Positions 33,701-45,003 of a stretch of 64,000 nt of DNA are shown here, piece after piece. The DNA is from Melieria omissa. Lineage: Eukaryota; Arthropoda; Insecta; Diptera; Ulidiidae. The stretch covers positions 28,705,123-28,769,122 of the forward strand of contig OZ020270.1 in assembly GCA_963971225.1 (NCBI GenBank). The letters are read 5' to 3'. A program made the translations under genes and the position numbers. The notes under the pieces were generated by a model. That model searched no databases, was not told the origin of the DNA, and saw nothing but the letters and a program-made list of their open reading frames with translations. Within the stretch, counting starts at the first letter, position 1; each line of letters starts with the position of its first letter.

Positions 33701-35148
33701 CAGAAAAACAACTGCACTTTTCAAATATAAAGACAATTCTGGTGGCATCGTATTTAAGGTACCTAGTTCATCTGCAGTCCGTGCGCGTTTTTTGACTTCC
33801 AATTCTCTTGTACGAGCCTATGGTGGTCATCCCACAAAGTAAAGCCACCACCTGAAAAGAAATTTAGAGTTATACTTAGTAAAACCACGCATCCTACAAA
33901 TTTTGTAAAATTACTGTCAAAATATTTTATGCCCATTTCGCGATTACGTTAGGCGTTTGAGGTATTATACAAAAAAATCAACCGGAACAAATAAGTATTC
34001 ACCATTTTTATCATTTTCGCTGATGGGTCAGCATCGGATTCTGAAGACGTTTCTTCAGCTTCCTCCTTCATCTCAGATATTAACTTCCGGATAGCCATCG
34101 CCACAGCCACACTGTCGTCAAAATGGATGGTCTTGAATCGCGGGTCAAGTAACGTAGCTATAGCAAACTGAGGATGTTGTTCGATATTTTGGAACCGCTT
34201 GTTCCATTCCGCCGTAATGTTTCCTTTTAATGTAACATAGCTCCCACATCAGTGTTGGTTGTGGCCTCGATGATTTTTTGTCGCAAAAGACGAACCACTG
34301 GTATTACAACACTAGATGTTACAAATTTTTCGCCGCAAACCTCTTTTGTTGCACACTCAATTGGTTTAAAAAGAACAACAAAATCCTTCAGAATTTCCAT
34401 GTTGACGGCTGAAACCATTTTTGGTGCGCTAGTGTTGAACGTAATTATATTATTAACTATTTCCCGCAGAAATAGACATCTTTCCACCATATAATATGTG
34501 CTATTCCATCGGGTCAGCACTGACTGAATTAACGTCTTTTTTTCTAATAATTGAGTTTTTTTTTCGCAATTCGTCACTTCCCACAACGCTATGTCTAAAC
34601 CAGGTTACAATGGATTTTACATGATCCAAAATGGTTCTCAGCATTGGAACAGAGTCGATTGATTTTTGAGCCAAAAGATTCAATAAATGTGCGAAGCAGT
34701 AACAGTGTTTTCTTTTTTCGAATGCTAAATCGACTGCTTTAATCATGTTACTCCCTCCATCAGTCACTACTGCACTCAGTACAAACTTATGATATCAGGT
34801 CAGCAAGATTTTCCCCAGTATGATTTACAGTAAGTTCTTTTACGCCAAGTACTATACTTTCCAATTTGAAAGAATTTGTATTACCACAAGTGGAAATAAA
34901 TGGGTGGTTACCCCAAGAAAAGCTTTTGTTTGGTGTGTTTCAGTCCACACATCGGTAGTTAAACATACGTAGGGTACCGTCAAGAACTCCTGTTTTACCA
35001 AATTTTAAATTAAATCGTACTTCTTCTCCAGAATAGAATCAAATGTTTTTCTCGATGGTATTTTATACAACGGAGAAGTTATTTGTAATAAATGGCGAAA
35101 GCCCTCATCTTCCACAATAGAGATGGGTTGGCTGTCCCTGCATATCAT

Positions 35149-36496
35149 CAAAGAATATAGAATATAAAGAATACGCATCTTCAAAAATTTGTCAAGCGTG
35201 TTTCTTGATGCGGGCGGGAAGAGATGAGCGGAGGCATAGGTTGCGGGAAATTTGCTCGCGCTCAACAGTTTGCGATCTTGTTCGTCGAAGCGCAAGCGAA
35301 GAGTAAACAACGAACCAAAGCATCGTCATCGTCGTTTCAGCGAAGATGATTCGGGATTGGGCTAATGTTTTTGGTGTTGTCGTTTATTGTGTGTATGCTT
35401 TTTTGTGTTGTGGTTGATTTTGCTGCAATGTCACCAGCAATCGAATGTTTGTGGTGTATGGCTTTTTGCTGGCCAATGCTTTGATTAATTTAAAAATTTG
35501 GTGGTTGATCCCAATTTAAAATGTTTGCAAATATTTTTACGTGGCGAGTTCGAAGTAAAATTATTTGTTTTTATTTTCACATGCTTGATTACAATTTTGA
35601 GAATATGGGAAAACTACGAAAAAAAATGAACTGACTTGGAATTAAAAATAATTAGATGCGTGTTTTAATTTTTTTTTTATCGAAATATAACGGAGGGTTA
35701 GAAGATTGTATGGAAAAACATAATTTAATAGGTCTATTGACTTTCAATAGGGCGAAAGCACTACTAAAGCACTAAATAAAGAAATAATAAGACAAGTATT
35801 TTGTCATAAGAAAAATGTTATTACGGCATGCTTACGTTTAAAAATAGTTTAAATATTCTACACCTGAATGGTTCCATGGCAAATGATGTGATCATAAATT
35901 TACAATTTCTTATTTTAGTTCTTTTAAACAAGCATTATATGTGGGCCGTAAGAAAAGTTCCAAAGAACGAGACGGAAAATTATGTCGGGTAATAAAGACG
36001 TTTTCTTTTCTTTCCAATTCCATTTTTATTGATTACTTATTATTTATTTTTTAATTGCCTGTAGCGATCATATAGGTCGCCATGCCAGCCATATTTTATT
36101 TTATTTTCTATGATTTTGCGCACACTACAGTCGGCAGTGAGTTCAAGAGCAACATGCGACGCTGTTCAGGCTTATAGAAGAAGAACAAAAGCCAGCCAGA
36201 AAATATAAATCGTTTTACAATTTCAGCTTTTCGACAGCGCAACAACAAAAACAACAGCACATCCTCCACACCAGCACGTCTTCCTCCTCTTCGGACAATT
36301 GAGCGAGAATGAACGAGTGAGCACAGACGCGGCATTCGTGTTTCTACAATTTGCGCTCAGAGCATTGTGCTGTCATTTCAAGTGTTTCCTCTTGTTGTCT
36401 ACCCCCCCGCATCCAGAAGACGGGTGGCGATATCAGCACCCGCATTCAAATTTTTGCTTGTATGAGATGCACACTCTTTATGTTTCATACTTTTTG
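35149..36496. mobile_element. TIR element (CAAAGAATAT ends), copy 2, with exact 7-bp duplication
   Basis: It is flanked by ATATCAT (35142-35148 and 36497-36503). Removing the element and one repeat restores the hAT frame (YMIC), so the duplication is exactly 7 bp. The terminal inverted repeat is imperfect (~31 bp). It is the intact version of 18235-20311, without the nested element. It has no transposase, and the superfamily is uncertain. Confidence 0.85.
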
Positions 36497-36868
36497 ATAT
36501 CATGTACAAGATAGCCTCTGTTATTTTGTTACACTTATCACCACCGTCTTCGAAGGAATTCATATTTGCGAAAGACATTTGTAAAGTTTGCTGACCTAAT
36601 GGTAGCACTGATGATGAACAGGTACTACTGCTGGGCTCTGGGGAAGTCGAAACGCTGCTAGTCGCTACACACTTTTTGACGCCGCCGGCACTATTTACAT
36701 TTGTCTCGGAAGATGTCAAGTGTGTTAGAAAAATGTCGTTGTGCATGGCTTTAATATGACCGATGAGGTTGGTCGTATTTCCACATGTTTTCAAATGTTT
36801 TCTCATGTTTTGTAAAAAAACTTCCATACGCTGCTTTTCGGTGCCATTTCACTGTTAAATGTACATAT

Positions 36869-37312
36869 TGTTACGAATACTAAGTCTAGTGGGCTGTTAC
36901 GTATCTCTGTATTGTGTAATTTGAAAATAAAATACAGTCAGTTTCCTACACGCAGACAACAAAATCAACAGTCACTTTATTATTCACAGTTTACACTTTA
37001 CTGTTCGTACACTTAAGTATTTGCTTAATTACTCCGTGTGGCAACTTCACTTGTCAAAACCAGACTGACTCGCTGCGCCGCACCCGGCTGCCTTTTATAC
37101 CTCTCAGGCCATCGCGCAGATCGTTCCCGCACATTCCGGAGTGGACTAAAAGTTTCCATCATTGCCAGGTTGGACTAAAAGTTATTATCGCGGTCGTCGT
37201 TGCCAGATTGGACTAAAAGTTACCATCGCGGCCGTCGTTGCCAGATTGGATTATAGCACGTCACGTAGCGGCAGGGTTGCTTTGCACAGCGACAGACTGT
37301 CTCATCGTTACA
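36869..37312 (-). repeat. Gypsy copy 2, 3' LTR (444 bp)
   Basis: It runs from TGTTACGAATAC to ATCGTTACA. It contains three GGACTAAAAGTT units separated by TATCGCGG-type spacers. Confidence 0.88.
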
Positions 37313-37323
37313 CTGCCCACCAC

Positions 37324-40300
37324 TTAGACTTGTTCGTCCCGAACAAGTGCCGAGGCTCCGCTGTGATGAGGCGCCAGGTGCTCCAAATGAACTACCTTCA
37401 GCTTAGCGCCTCTATTGCTGCAACGTTGAATCCTGTGTACCACGTCGTTAATCCTAGTCACGACTTCGTACGGTCCTTCCCATGACGCTTGAAGTTTCGG
37501 AGACAAACCTTTCCTCCGCTGTGGGTTGTAGAGCATTACCAGATCGCCTTCTTGGAACCCTGCTGAGTTGGCCCGTAGATCATATCTGGCTTTCGCCTTA
37601 TCGCTGACCTGTTTGGTGCGGCTCCTTATAAACTGGTGAATTTCCTCCAGTTCCGCCCGCTTATTGACCACGTAGTCCGTCTTAGCGCCTCCCGTCGTGC
37701 TGACTACCTCGAACTTCAAGTCAGCGGGTAACCGCAACTCTGTGCCGAACACTGCTCGGACTGGAGTGAGTGATGTCGTGTCGTGCGGGGCTGACCTATA
37801 CGCCATCAGGGACAGGGGGGATATGCGTGTCCCAATCCTTTTGATTCCTGCCTACCACTTTCCGCAGGTATTCCTCCAGTGTCCGGTTAAAGCGTTCCAC
37901 CATACCGTCGGACTGTGGGTGCAAAGACGTGGTACGAGTTTTCTTTATCCCCAGCAGCTCACACACTTCCTTGAATACCGCAGACTCGAAATTCCGGCCT
38001 TGATCTGAGTGTAACTCCAACGGAACTCCGAACCTGGCTACCCAGTTGTTTACCAGCTTTTCCGAGATCGTAGTGGCCTCCTGGTTAGAAATAGGGTACA
38101 CTTCGGGCCATTTGCTGAAATAATCCATTACCACCAGCACATATTTGTTGCCTTGGGTGCTAGTTGGGAATGGGCCGGCGACGTCCATAGCAATCCGCTC
38201 GAAGGGCGCTCCCACGTTGTACTGCTGCATGCGGCCTCGAGATTTTCTTGTCGGCCCTTTCGCGGCTGAACTTCGGTCGCAGCTCTTAATCCACTCGGCT
38301 ACAGACTCCTGACGTCCTACCCAGTATAATCGTCTTTTTATTTTGGCGACGGTTTTGGTGATGCCCAGGTGCCCTCCACTGGAGTCGTTATGGTATGCCT
38401 CGATGACCTCGTTAATTCTGCATTTCGGCACTACCATTAGGGAGTTGCTGGTCCGCCCATCCGCGCTCTCCCATTCGCGGTACAGGCATCCTTCCTTCAG
38501 CCGCAGACTTTTCCACTGTGCCCAGTAAGCCTTCGCGATCGGGCTTTCACCGGCCATCTCCTGCCAGTCTGGACGTGCGCCTTGCTCCTTGCCATCGACG
38601 ATTTTTGCAAGATCCGCATCCTCACGCTGGTCTTTTTGTAGCCTCTCCGCAGACCAATCTTCCTCCGGCATAATGCTTACCAACCGGACGTCCACTATCT
38701 GTTCTTTGCTTTCGGCTCGCGAGCCCTGCCTGCATTCGACTTTGCACGGACGGCGTGACAAGGCATCGGCATTTCCATGGCTACTGCCCTTGCGATGCTC
38801 TATCGTGTAGTCGTAGCTCTGCAGTCGCTCGATCCACCGCGCCAATTGCCCTTCAGGATCCTTAAAGTTCAGGAGCCATCTCAATGCCGCATGATCTGTG
38901 CGCAGGTGAAACCTTTGTCCATACAGATATTTGTGGAAGTGTTTTACGCAGTCCAATACCGCCAGCAGTTCTCTCCGTGTCACACAGTAGTTGCGTTCCG
39001 GTTTCGATAGAACCCTACTGTAGTACGCTATCACTTGTTCCTGGCCGTTTATTATCTGTGATAGCACACCGCCAATACTATTCCCGCTTGCATCTGTATC
39101 CAGCACAAACATCTCCCCAGGCACGGGGAAGGCCAGAATTGGAGCAGTGCACAGTTTTTCCTTCACACGTGCAAAAGCCTGTTCCTGCTCCTCGTTCCAC
39201 TCGAAAGCTTGGCTCTTTTTCGTCAGTTTGTGCAAGCTGCCGGCTATGTTCGCAAATCCCGGAACAAATCGGCGGTAGTATGTGCTCATGCCCAGGAAAC
39301 TGCGGAGTTCGTGTAGATTGCGTGGTCGGGGCCACTCCTTCACCGCCGTGATCTTGCCTTCGTCCGTATGTACTCCGCGAGCGGAAACCGTGTGACCCAG
39401 ATATTTGACCTCTTTTTGAAACAGCGAGCACTTCCTTGGGTTGAGTTTAAGCCCGGCTTTCTGTATTCGCTCAAATACCTCCTTCCGCTTTTCCAGGTCG
39501 TCGTCGAAGCTTTTGCCCATCACGATTATATCGTCGAGGTATACCAGACACGTCCGCCAATGCAGCCCTTTCAGCACACGTTCCGCTGCGTAAGTCGAGT
39601 GTGGAAAACCACTGTGTGCCTGACAGTGTGTCCAGGGTGTCATCGATCCGAGGTAGTGGATAGCTGTCCTTCTTGGTCACGTCATTGAGCCACTGCCATC
39701 CTTTTTCTTGCTAGCACGACCGGCGAGCACCAAGGACCTTTCGAAGGCTCTATGACCTTTTCTTTAAGCATGTTTTCAATCAAATGTGTGACCTCTTCCC
39801 TCTTGGCCAGAGGAACTCGTCTTGGTGGTTGGTGAATTGGTTTTGCACTTCCGGTGTCGATGTTGTGCTTCACTATGGCTGTGCTTCCGCCTGCTTCTGC
39901 CGCAATTATTGACCCATAGTGCTGCAGGACTGACCTCGCCTTCTGTTTCTGGTTGGCCGTCAACTCGCTGCTCCACTGGTTCTCCTGCGGTATGGCGTCC
40001 ATGTTAAAACCGCTCTTCTTATTACCTCCAGGCGGGCTACTCTCGCAATTGACCACTGCTACAGCTGCCTTACACTCGCCAATTACCTCATCTTTCCCGA
40101 CATATCTGGGTGCATTCAGGGGGTTCAGTATTCTGACTGGTATTCTGCCATTTTTAGGTTCCACTAATGTACGTCCGATGATGATGTTGTCGTGTCCTTG
40201 TTTCGGTGCTTCTACTACTCACAGCCGACTCGTCCCATCGTCCTCGTCCACCTTTGCCCGCACAATCGCCTCAGAATTCGCTGGTATCCTCCTGTGTTGA

Positions 40301-40702
40301 CACGATACAGCCTTCCTTACCGCCACGCTTCGCTCATAGCCGGTGTGCAGCGGGAATTCAACGTTGGCATATCTCAGCACATTTTCCTTCAGGTCCAGCG
40401 TAAAGCCGTGCCTAATCATGAAATCCACGCCGATAATCACGTCGTCCATTATATCCGCGACGATGAACTCATGTTCCAGGCTGCTGGTGCCGATAGCAAT
40501 CATTTTTTTAACTTTCCCTTTTACCGGCGCGCGCTCGCCAGTCGCAGTCCGTAGCTGTATGCCATGCAGCGGTTCCCAGTTCTTCAGCAGCTTCCTTTTT
40601 ATGATCGAATATGACGCTCCAGTATCCAGTGTCAACACGAACAACTTTCCATCTATCATTCCTTCAATTGTCAAGGCTGCTGGGCTGTCGTTTCAGCTGT
40701 GA
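37324..40702 (-). pseudogene. Gypsy copy 2 pol (protease-RT-RNase H-integrase), broken
   Basis: The protease is better preserved than in copy 1, with the active-site LDTGASYSI and IIGVDFMIRHG. A Trp-to-stop change lies at 40219 (SRL then TGA). The RT start (SKGPWCSPVVLA) is followed by loss of the DYRKLN region, and a ~130-bp deletion removes the segment between LDLRSG and RVLKGLHW, including FGLCNAPATF. From YLDDIIVM onward RNase H and integrase are open to 37796, where one extra G in a G run shifts the frame. Integrase ends at 37324. Copies 1 and 2 are damaged at different places. Confidence 0.9.
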
Positions 40703-40769
40703 GACAAGGATGGTGGGGCGGCAGATTGTGGGGATCAGCTCACGCCCCTTTGGGCTGACCCGTTTCAGT

Positions 40770-42313
40770 TTAACGGCTCCTCGCGATCGAGTACGGCCTC
40801 TTTCGTTGGCGGCAGTCTCGTGATATGTGGCCCTGCTTGCCACATACCCAGCAAACAACTTTAGAGGAGACCACCCGTGGCCTGTCCGGTGGCTCAGAGC
40901 TTATGGCCTGGATCGTAATGTCGTTGTCTGGCTGGATCTGGCGTATCCTTGCAGGTGCATACCGAGTGCTCCCAATCCATGTCGCCTCATATGTCATCGC
41001 GCTGGTCACCGTCTCCCTAAAGGTCGGCTTGCCCATCATCAACGCACTGCGACGTGTCTCCGGATCATGAAGACCTTCAATAAACGCCTCTATCTTCATC
41101 CTTTCGAGATCATCAGCGCCGAAAGACGGGTAGCACAGCTGCACGAGCCGCTCAATGTCTGCTGCATATGTCTGCAGCGCCTCGTTGGATCTTTGCCTGC
41201 GGTTCTTCAGCTCACAGTAGTACAGCGTTCTGTTGTGCTCGTCGCTGTATTTGGCTGCCAGCGCCCTTATGACGGTCTTGTACTCACTTCGTAAACATTC
41301 TGGAACTGATTTTATTACCTCAACTGCAGCACCTTTAAGAGCCAGCGCCAATCTCCGACCTTTTCTTGCATCGGTCCACTGACTTTCCAGAGCAGCCAGG
41401 TCGAATTGTAGCTTGAAGGTATCGAACGGCGTAGTCCCATCATAGGTAGGCACTTCTGCTCGGGTGGCAACACTTTCCGGAACCGGCGGCAACCATTCTC
41501 GTGGCTGTACCTCCCTAAGCCGCTCGTCCATTTTTCTGTTCATCGAAACTTCCAGACTATCAACTCGTTTGTTCAGGAAATCATCAAGATCGTCAACACG
41601 TTTGTTCAGGGAATCATCCAGGTCGCCAACTCGTTTGTTCAGGGAATCATCTAGGTCGTCGACTCGTATATCCAAGTGCTCTACCCGCGTCTCCAGGTGC
41701 TCGACTTTCCCATTAATCCTGTCTGAGATTTCCTCCACTTTCTGCTCCAAACGCGCAGAATTTTCCTGAAGCTTGACTTCCATTCGCTCCGCCACTTGCG
41801 CCGATATTTCCTGGGTCGCCGTTTCCATTTTCGCTACCATTTCTCGATTTGTAGTTTCCAGCTTCGCTGACATTGCTCGATTTGCAGTCTCGACTTTTGC
41901 CGAAATTTCGAGATTCGTAGTTTCCAGCTTCGCTGCCATCTCCTGATTCGAAGTTTCCAGTTTCGCTGCCATCTCCTGATTCGAAGATTCCAGTTTCGCT
42001 GCCATCTGCGCCGACATTTCTCGAACATGCCTTTTATTGCAATCATTAGCTGGTTCATGTCTAATGCTTGTAATGGTCCAGCCGGTGCAGCAGTACTTTG
42101 GATCGACGCAGCACCCGCAGGCGATTCCTCCACTTTGGCCGACGCATCCTGCTCCTGCGTTTCGAACTCGTGTGCAGCCCAATCGACGCCTCGTGCCTCA
42201 CATGCTTCTCGCAAGCGCAACTGCAACTCCACCTTTCCGCCAGCAGTCGGCAAATTCCAGGCAGCCAGCTCCTTCTTCAGCTGGTCTACCTTCAGCAGCT
42301 CGAGTTTAACCAT
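40770..42313 (-). pseudogene. Gypsy copy 2 gag (13-bp deletion)
   Basis: It starts at 42313 with MVKLELLKVDQLKKELAAW, a SAP-like motif. A 13-base deletion near 42020 shifts the frame after GMFE, and the correct frame continues downstream to 40770. The coiled-coil region is expanded relative to copy 1: about six KLETSNQEMAA-like 12-residue repeats, then three RVDDLDDSLNK-like units where copy 1 has one. The gag core and zinc knuckle CWVCGKQGHISRDC are intact. Confidence 0.85.
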
Positions 42314-42388
42314 GTCCGTGCTTTTATAATTTTATTTATTTTTTTTTGTTTACTCTCAATTTTCCACAATCCCACTTCTGACACCAAA

Positions 42389-42832
42389 TGTTACGAATAC
42401 TAAGTCTAGTGGGCTGTTACGTATGGATTGTGTAATTTGAAAATAAAACACAGTCAGTTTCCTACACGCAGACAACAAAATCAACCAACAGTCACTTTAT
42501 TATTCACAGTTTACACTTTACTGTTCGTACACTTAAGTATTTGCGTAATTACTCCGTGTGGCAACTTCATTTGTCAAAACCAGACTGACTGGCTGCGCCG
42601 CATCCGGCTGCCTTTTATACCTCTCAGGCCATCGCGCAGATCGTTCCCGCACATTCCGGAGTGGACTAAAAGTTTCCATCATTGCCAGGTTGGACTAAAA
42701 GTTATTATCGCGGCCGTCGTTGCCAGATTGGACTAAAAGTTACCATCGCGGCCATCGTTGCCAGATTGGATTATAGCACGGCACGTAGCGGCAGGGTTGC
42801 TTTGCACAGCGACAGACTGTCTTATCGTTACA
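42389..42832 (-). repeat. Gypsy copy 2, 5' LTR (444 bp)
   Basis: It is almost identical to 36869-37312 apart from a short indel near its start and a few substitutions. Confidence 0.88.
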
Positions 42833-43145
42833 ATATTATACATCAAAAACCAAACCAAAACAAAGTAGAAGGTGTAAATTCAGTCTTACCTGTACTTTAT
42901 TGAACACAAAATTTAGTAAAATTAGGAAAATTATCTGCCGGGCCAAATTTTAAGTTTGCCAATATACGCGCACGCGTTGTCAAAAATTAAACGGAATATC
43001 GACTTCGCCGCTCGTCAATATTGCCATACACACTTTTCCGTAACGGTACTTTAATTTTGCTTTAAACTCTCTGCAAATATAAGCTATTTCTTATGTGTGG
43101 CAGCTCCCCTGCCGCGCGTCGCCGTGTACTTTCGCCGGAACTATA

Positions 43146-43557
43146 ACAGTCAAACCTAAATTGGAGCGTCAGCGGCAAGCAACTGTCAAAATTGTTTCAT
43201 GTCCATACAAATTGTATGGGGCAAACCGCAATTGAAACGCTCTGACGCTGAGCTATTCGAATTTCCAATTTTGACAGCGCGGTAGCAGTTGAAGTTGGCT
43301 GCGACTAACAAAAACGCCTGTAATTTATATTTGATTTGATTTAAATTGTGAGGAATTTATTCAAATAAGAGCTAAGCTTTGCAAAATAATAATAGTTTGT
43401 TCGTTTTTTGACAACTAAACAGATATTTTTTGACATTTGTTTTCATTTCATGATTTTGACAATCCCAACGCAACGTTTCAATTTCGGTATGCCGCGCTGA
43501 GCGAGAGCGTTGCGTCAGAAAACGCAACGCTTAACGCTCCAATTTAAGTTTGACTGT
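43146..43557. mobile_element. TA-flanked MITE, 412 bp (ACAGTCAAAC ends)
   Basis: TA lies at 43144-43145 and 43558-43559. Inverted ends start ACAGTCAAACCTAAATTGGA on the left and ACAGTCAAACTTAAATTGGA on the right, fitting a Tc1/mariner or pogo-type MITE. It is non-coding and sits in the 5' part of the hAT. Confidence 0.8.
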
Positions 43558-43674
43558 TAGATGGCTTTACAATTTATATGCAGAGGTGCATTTTTTAACT
43601 TATTGTGAGAATCTTCGCATGTAAAAAGTCTGAACTAAAATATTGCCTTACATGAAAAAAAAATATCTACATTG

Positions 43675-43811
43675 CAAAATCGATGCTAAACATCGAACCA
43701 AAACATCGATGTTGAAGAAACATCGGGTTGCAAACATCGATGTTCAAAACACTCGATGTTGATGCTAAACATCGATGTTTACAAAACATCGATGTCGATG
43801 TCGCAGCTCAA
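43675..43811. promoter_or_regulatory. Right subterminal CATCGATG repeats of the hAT
   Basis: Six or more copies of ACATCGATGTT-like palindromes lie within ~135 bases of the right end, mirroring the left end. Confidence 0.6.
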
Positions 43812-44125
43812 ATATACAGCGACATAGTCGCGTGCGGAGGAGAGACATGCCTGCGCACAACTGCGTCGCGTTGTAGTTGAAATACAGTTTCCTACGCGCA
43901 GCCGACACGTTCTCTTGCAAAAATTGAAGAATAAATTGAAAAAGTGCGTGGACAGCCCATATTACACTCATATTAACATATATTATATCTTATATATAAA
44001 AAAACGTAACATTCTGTGTGTAGCCAGTGTTTGCGAAAACGGCTCATTCTTTCAGCAAATTGTTTTTTGTGTGTGATAGAAGATGGCAATGCGGTGGTTT
44101 ATAGCGATATTACATGTATGTACGG

Positions 44126-44830
44126 CAGGTGGGCATGGCACCTTCCATACAACCTAAATTTTTAATATGGTATACCTTCGGAATTATAAGTCGCCCAGCA
44201 TTGAAATTTTGTACAGCGCCATGGCGTAAACGTGTCATTCCACCGGTAAAATTGAATGGGCGTTGCACAAGGGGCGTGGCACTTTTTAAATTCCGATGTA
44301 AATTTGGAACTATAGTTTTTACATCAACGAGATCCAGTACAAACTTACGATTTGGTCGTGTCCTTCGACAGGGGAAATGGGGTGTATTTTGAAAAAGGGG
44401 GCGTGGCACCTCCCATACAACTCAATTCTTTAACATGTAATATCTTCGGAATTATAAGTCGCTCAGCATTGAAATTTGGTACAGTGTCATGGCGGTGGTC
44501 ATTCCACCGGTAGTTTGTATGGGCTTTGGGCGACGGGCGTGGCACTTTTTAAATTCCGGTCTAACTTTGGAACTATAGCATTCATATCAATGACAATGAC
44601 GGTACAAACATTCGATTTAGTCGTGTCCTTCGGCAGAGGAATAAGGTGGATTCTGGACAAGACGCGTGGCACCGCCCATACAACTCAATTCTTTAATATG
44701 GAATCTCCTCGGAATCGTTAGGCCGCACAGCATTGAAAGTTGGTGTACCGTCGTCTCATAGATATGTCATTCTACTGATGAGATTTGATGGGCGTTTGAC
44801 AAGAGGTGTGGTGTATTTTATAATTTTTCC
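44126..44830. repeat. Tandem repeat, three ~265-bp units (GGGCGTGGC family)
   Basis: CATACAAC followed by TTTAATATGG-like sequence recurs at 44146, 44414 and 44677. Each unit contains GGGCGTGGCAC, ATTATAAGTCG and TTCCACCGGTA. Related single units occur near 6930-7320, 15930-16380 and 48010. Confidence 0.75.
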
Positions 44831-45003
44831 AAAATCAAAATTTAACTGGCCCAATAGTGGGTTAATTAAGGTTAATTTACGGAAAGATTCCGAAACAAAC
44901 AACCCACACCGATGGGTCTATTGACTTCAACAATTGTTACAATAAATGAAATAAATAAAATAATCATTATTTGCAAATTCTAAATTTAACTGGATGAACG
45001 ACG

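Larger units (their letters stand above)
32372..36847 (-). pseudogene. hAT transposase, interrupted twice
   Basis: The start is at 36847 (MAPKSSVWKFF), followed by a damaged BED zinc finger ending CGNTTNLIGHIKAMH. The frame runs to AILYMI, where the TIR element entered, and resumes at 35141 with CRDSQPISIVEDEGF. Catalytic-domain marks follow: CLTTDVWTETHQTK, VTDGGSNMIKA, CFAHLLNLLAQKS, RWNSTYYMVER and ATLLDPRFKTIHFDD. A mariner then interrupts the gene near 33700. The C-terminal dimerisation segment MATSVPSERVFSTAG lies at about 32450-32372. Apart from the insertions there are frameshifts around the BED finger and after TDGGSNM. It is not functional as it stands. Ends and motifs fit the Ac-like hAT group. 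Confidence 0.88.
36869..42832 (-). mobile_element. Gypsy-type LTR retrotransposon, copy 2 (5.96 kb)
   Basis: It is flanked by ATAT (36865-36868 and 42833-42836). The LTRs are both 444 bp and nearly identical, so the insertion is young compared with its host hAT. The primer-binding site next to the 5' LTR reads TGGTGTCAGAAGTGGGAT, the complement of a tRNA-Leu 3' end as known from flies. It lies 22 bases upstream of the hAT transposase ATG. Coding lesions differ from copy 1. Confidence 0.92.
31923..43811 (-). mobile_element. hAT transposon expanded by nested insertions (11.9 kb)
   Basis: The ends read inward as TAAAGCTGCGACATCGAC and TTGAGCTGCGACATCGAC (TARAG/TAGAG-type hAT termini). They are flanked by 8-bp duplications GTATACAG (31915-31922) and ATATACAG (43812-43819), matching at 7 of 8 bases. 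Just inside both ends are clusters of the palindrome AACATCGATGTT. Subtracting the mariner (about 32461-33700), the TIR element (35149-36496), Gypsy copy 2 (36869-42832) and the MITE (43146-43557) leaves about 2.9 kb, a normal hAT size, with transposase fragments in the right order on the minus strand. Confidence 0.8.

Noticed and set aside
36469..36503. 8-bp hAT-type duplication at the 35149-36496 element
   Set aside because: Only 7 bases match (ATATCAT), and the restored hAT frame needs exactly 7.
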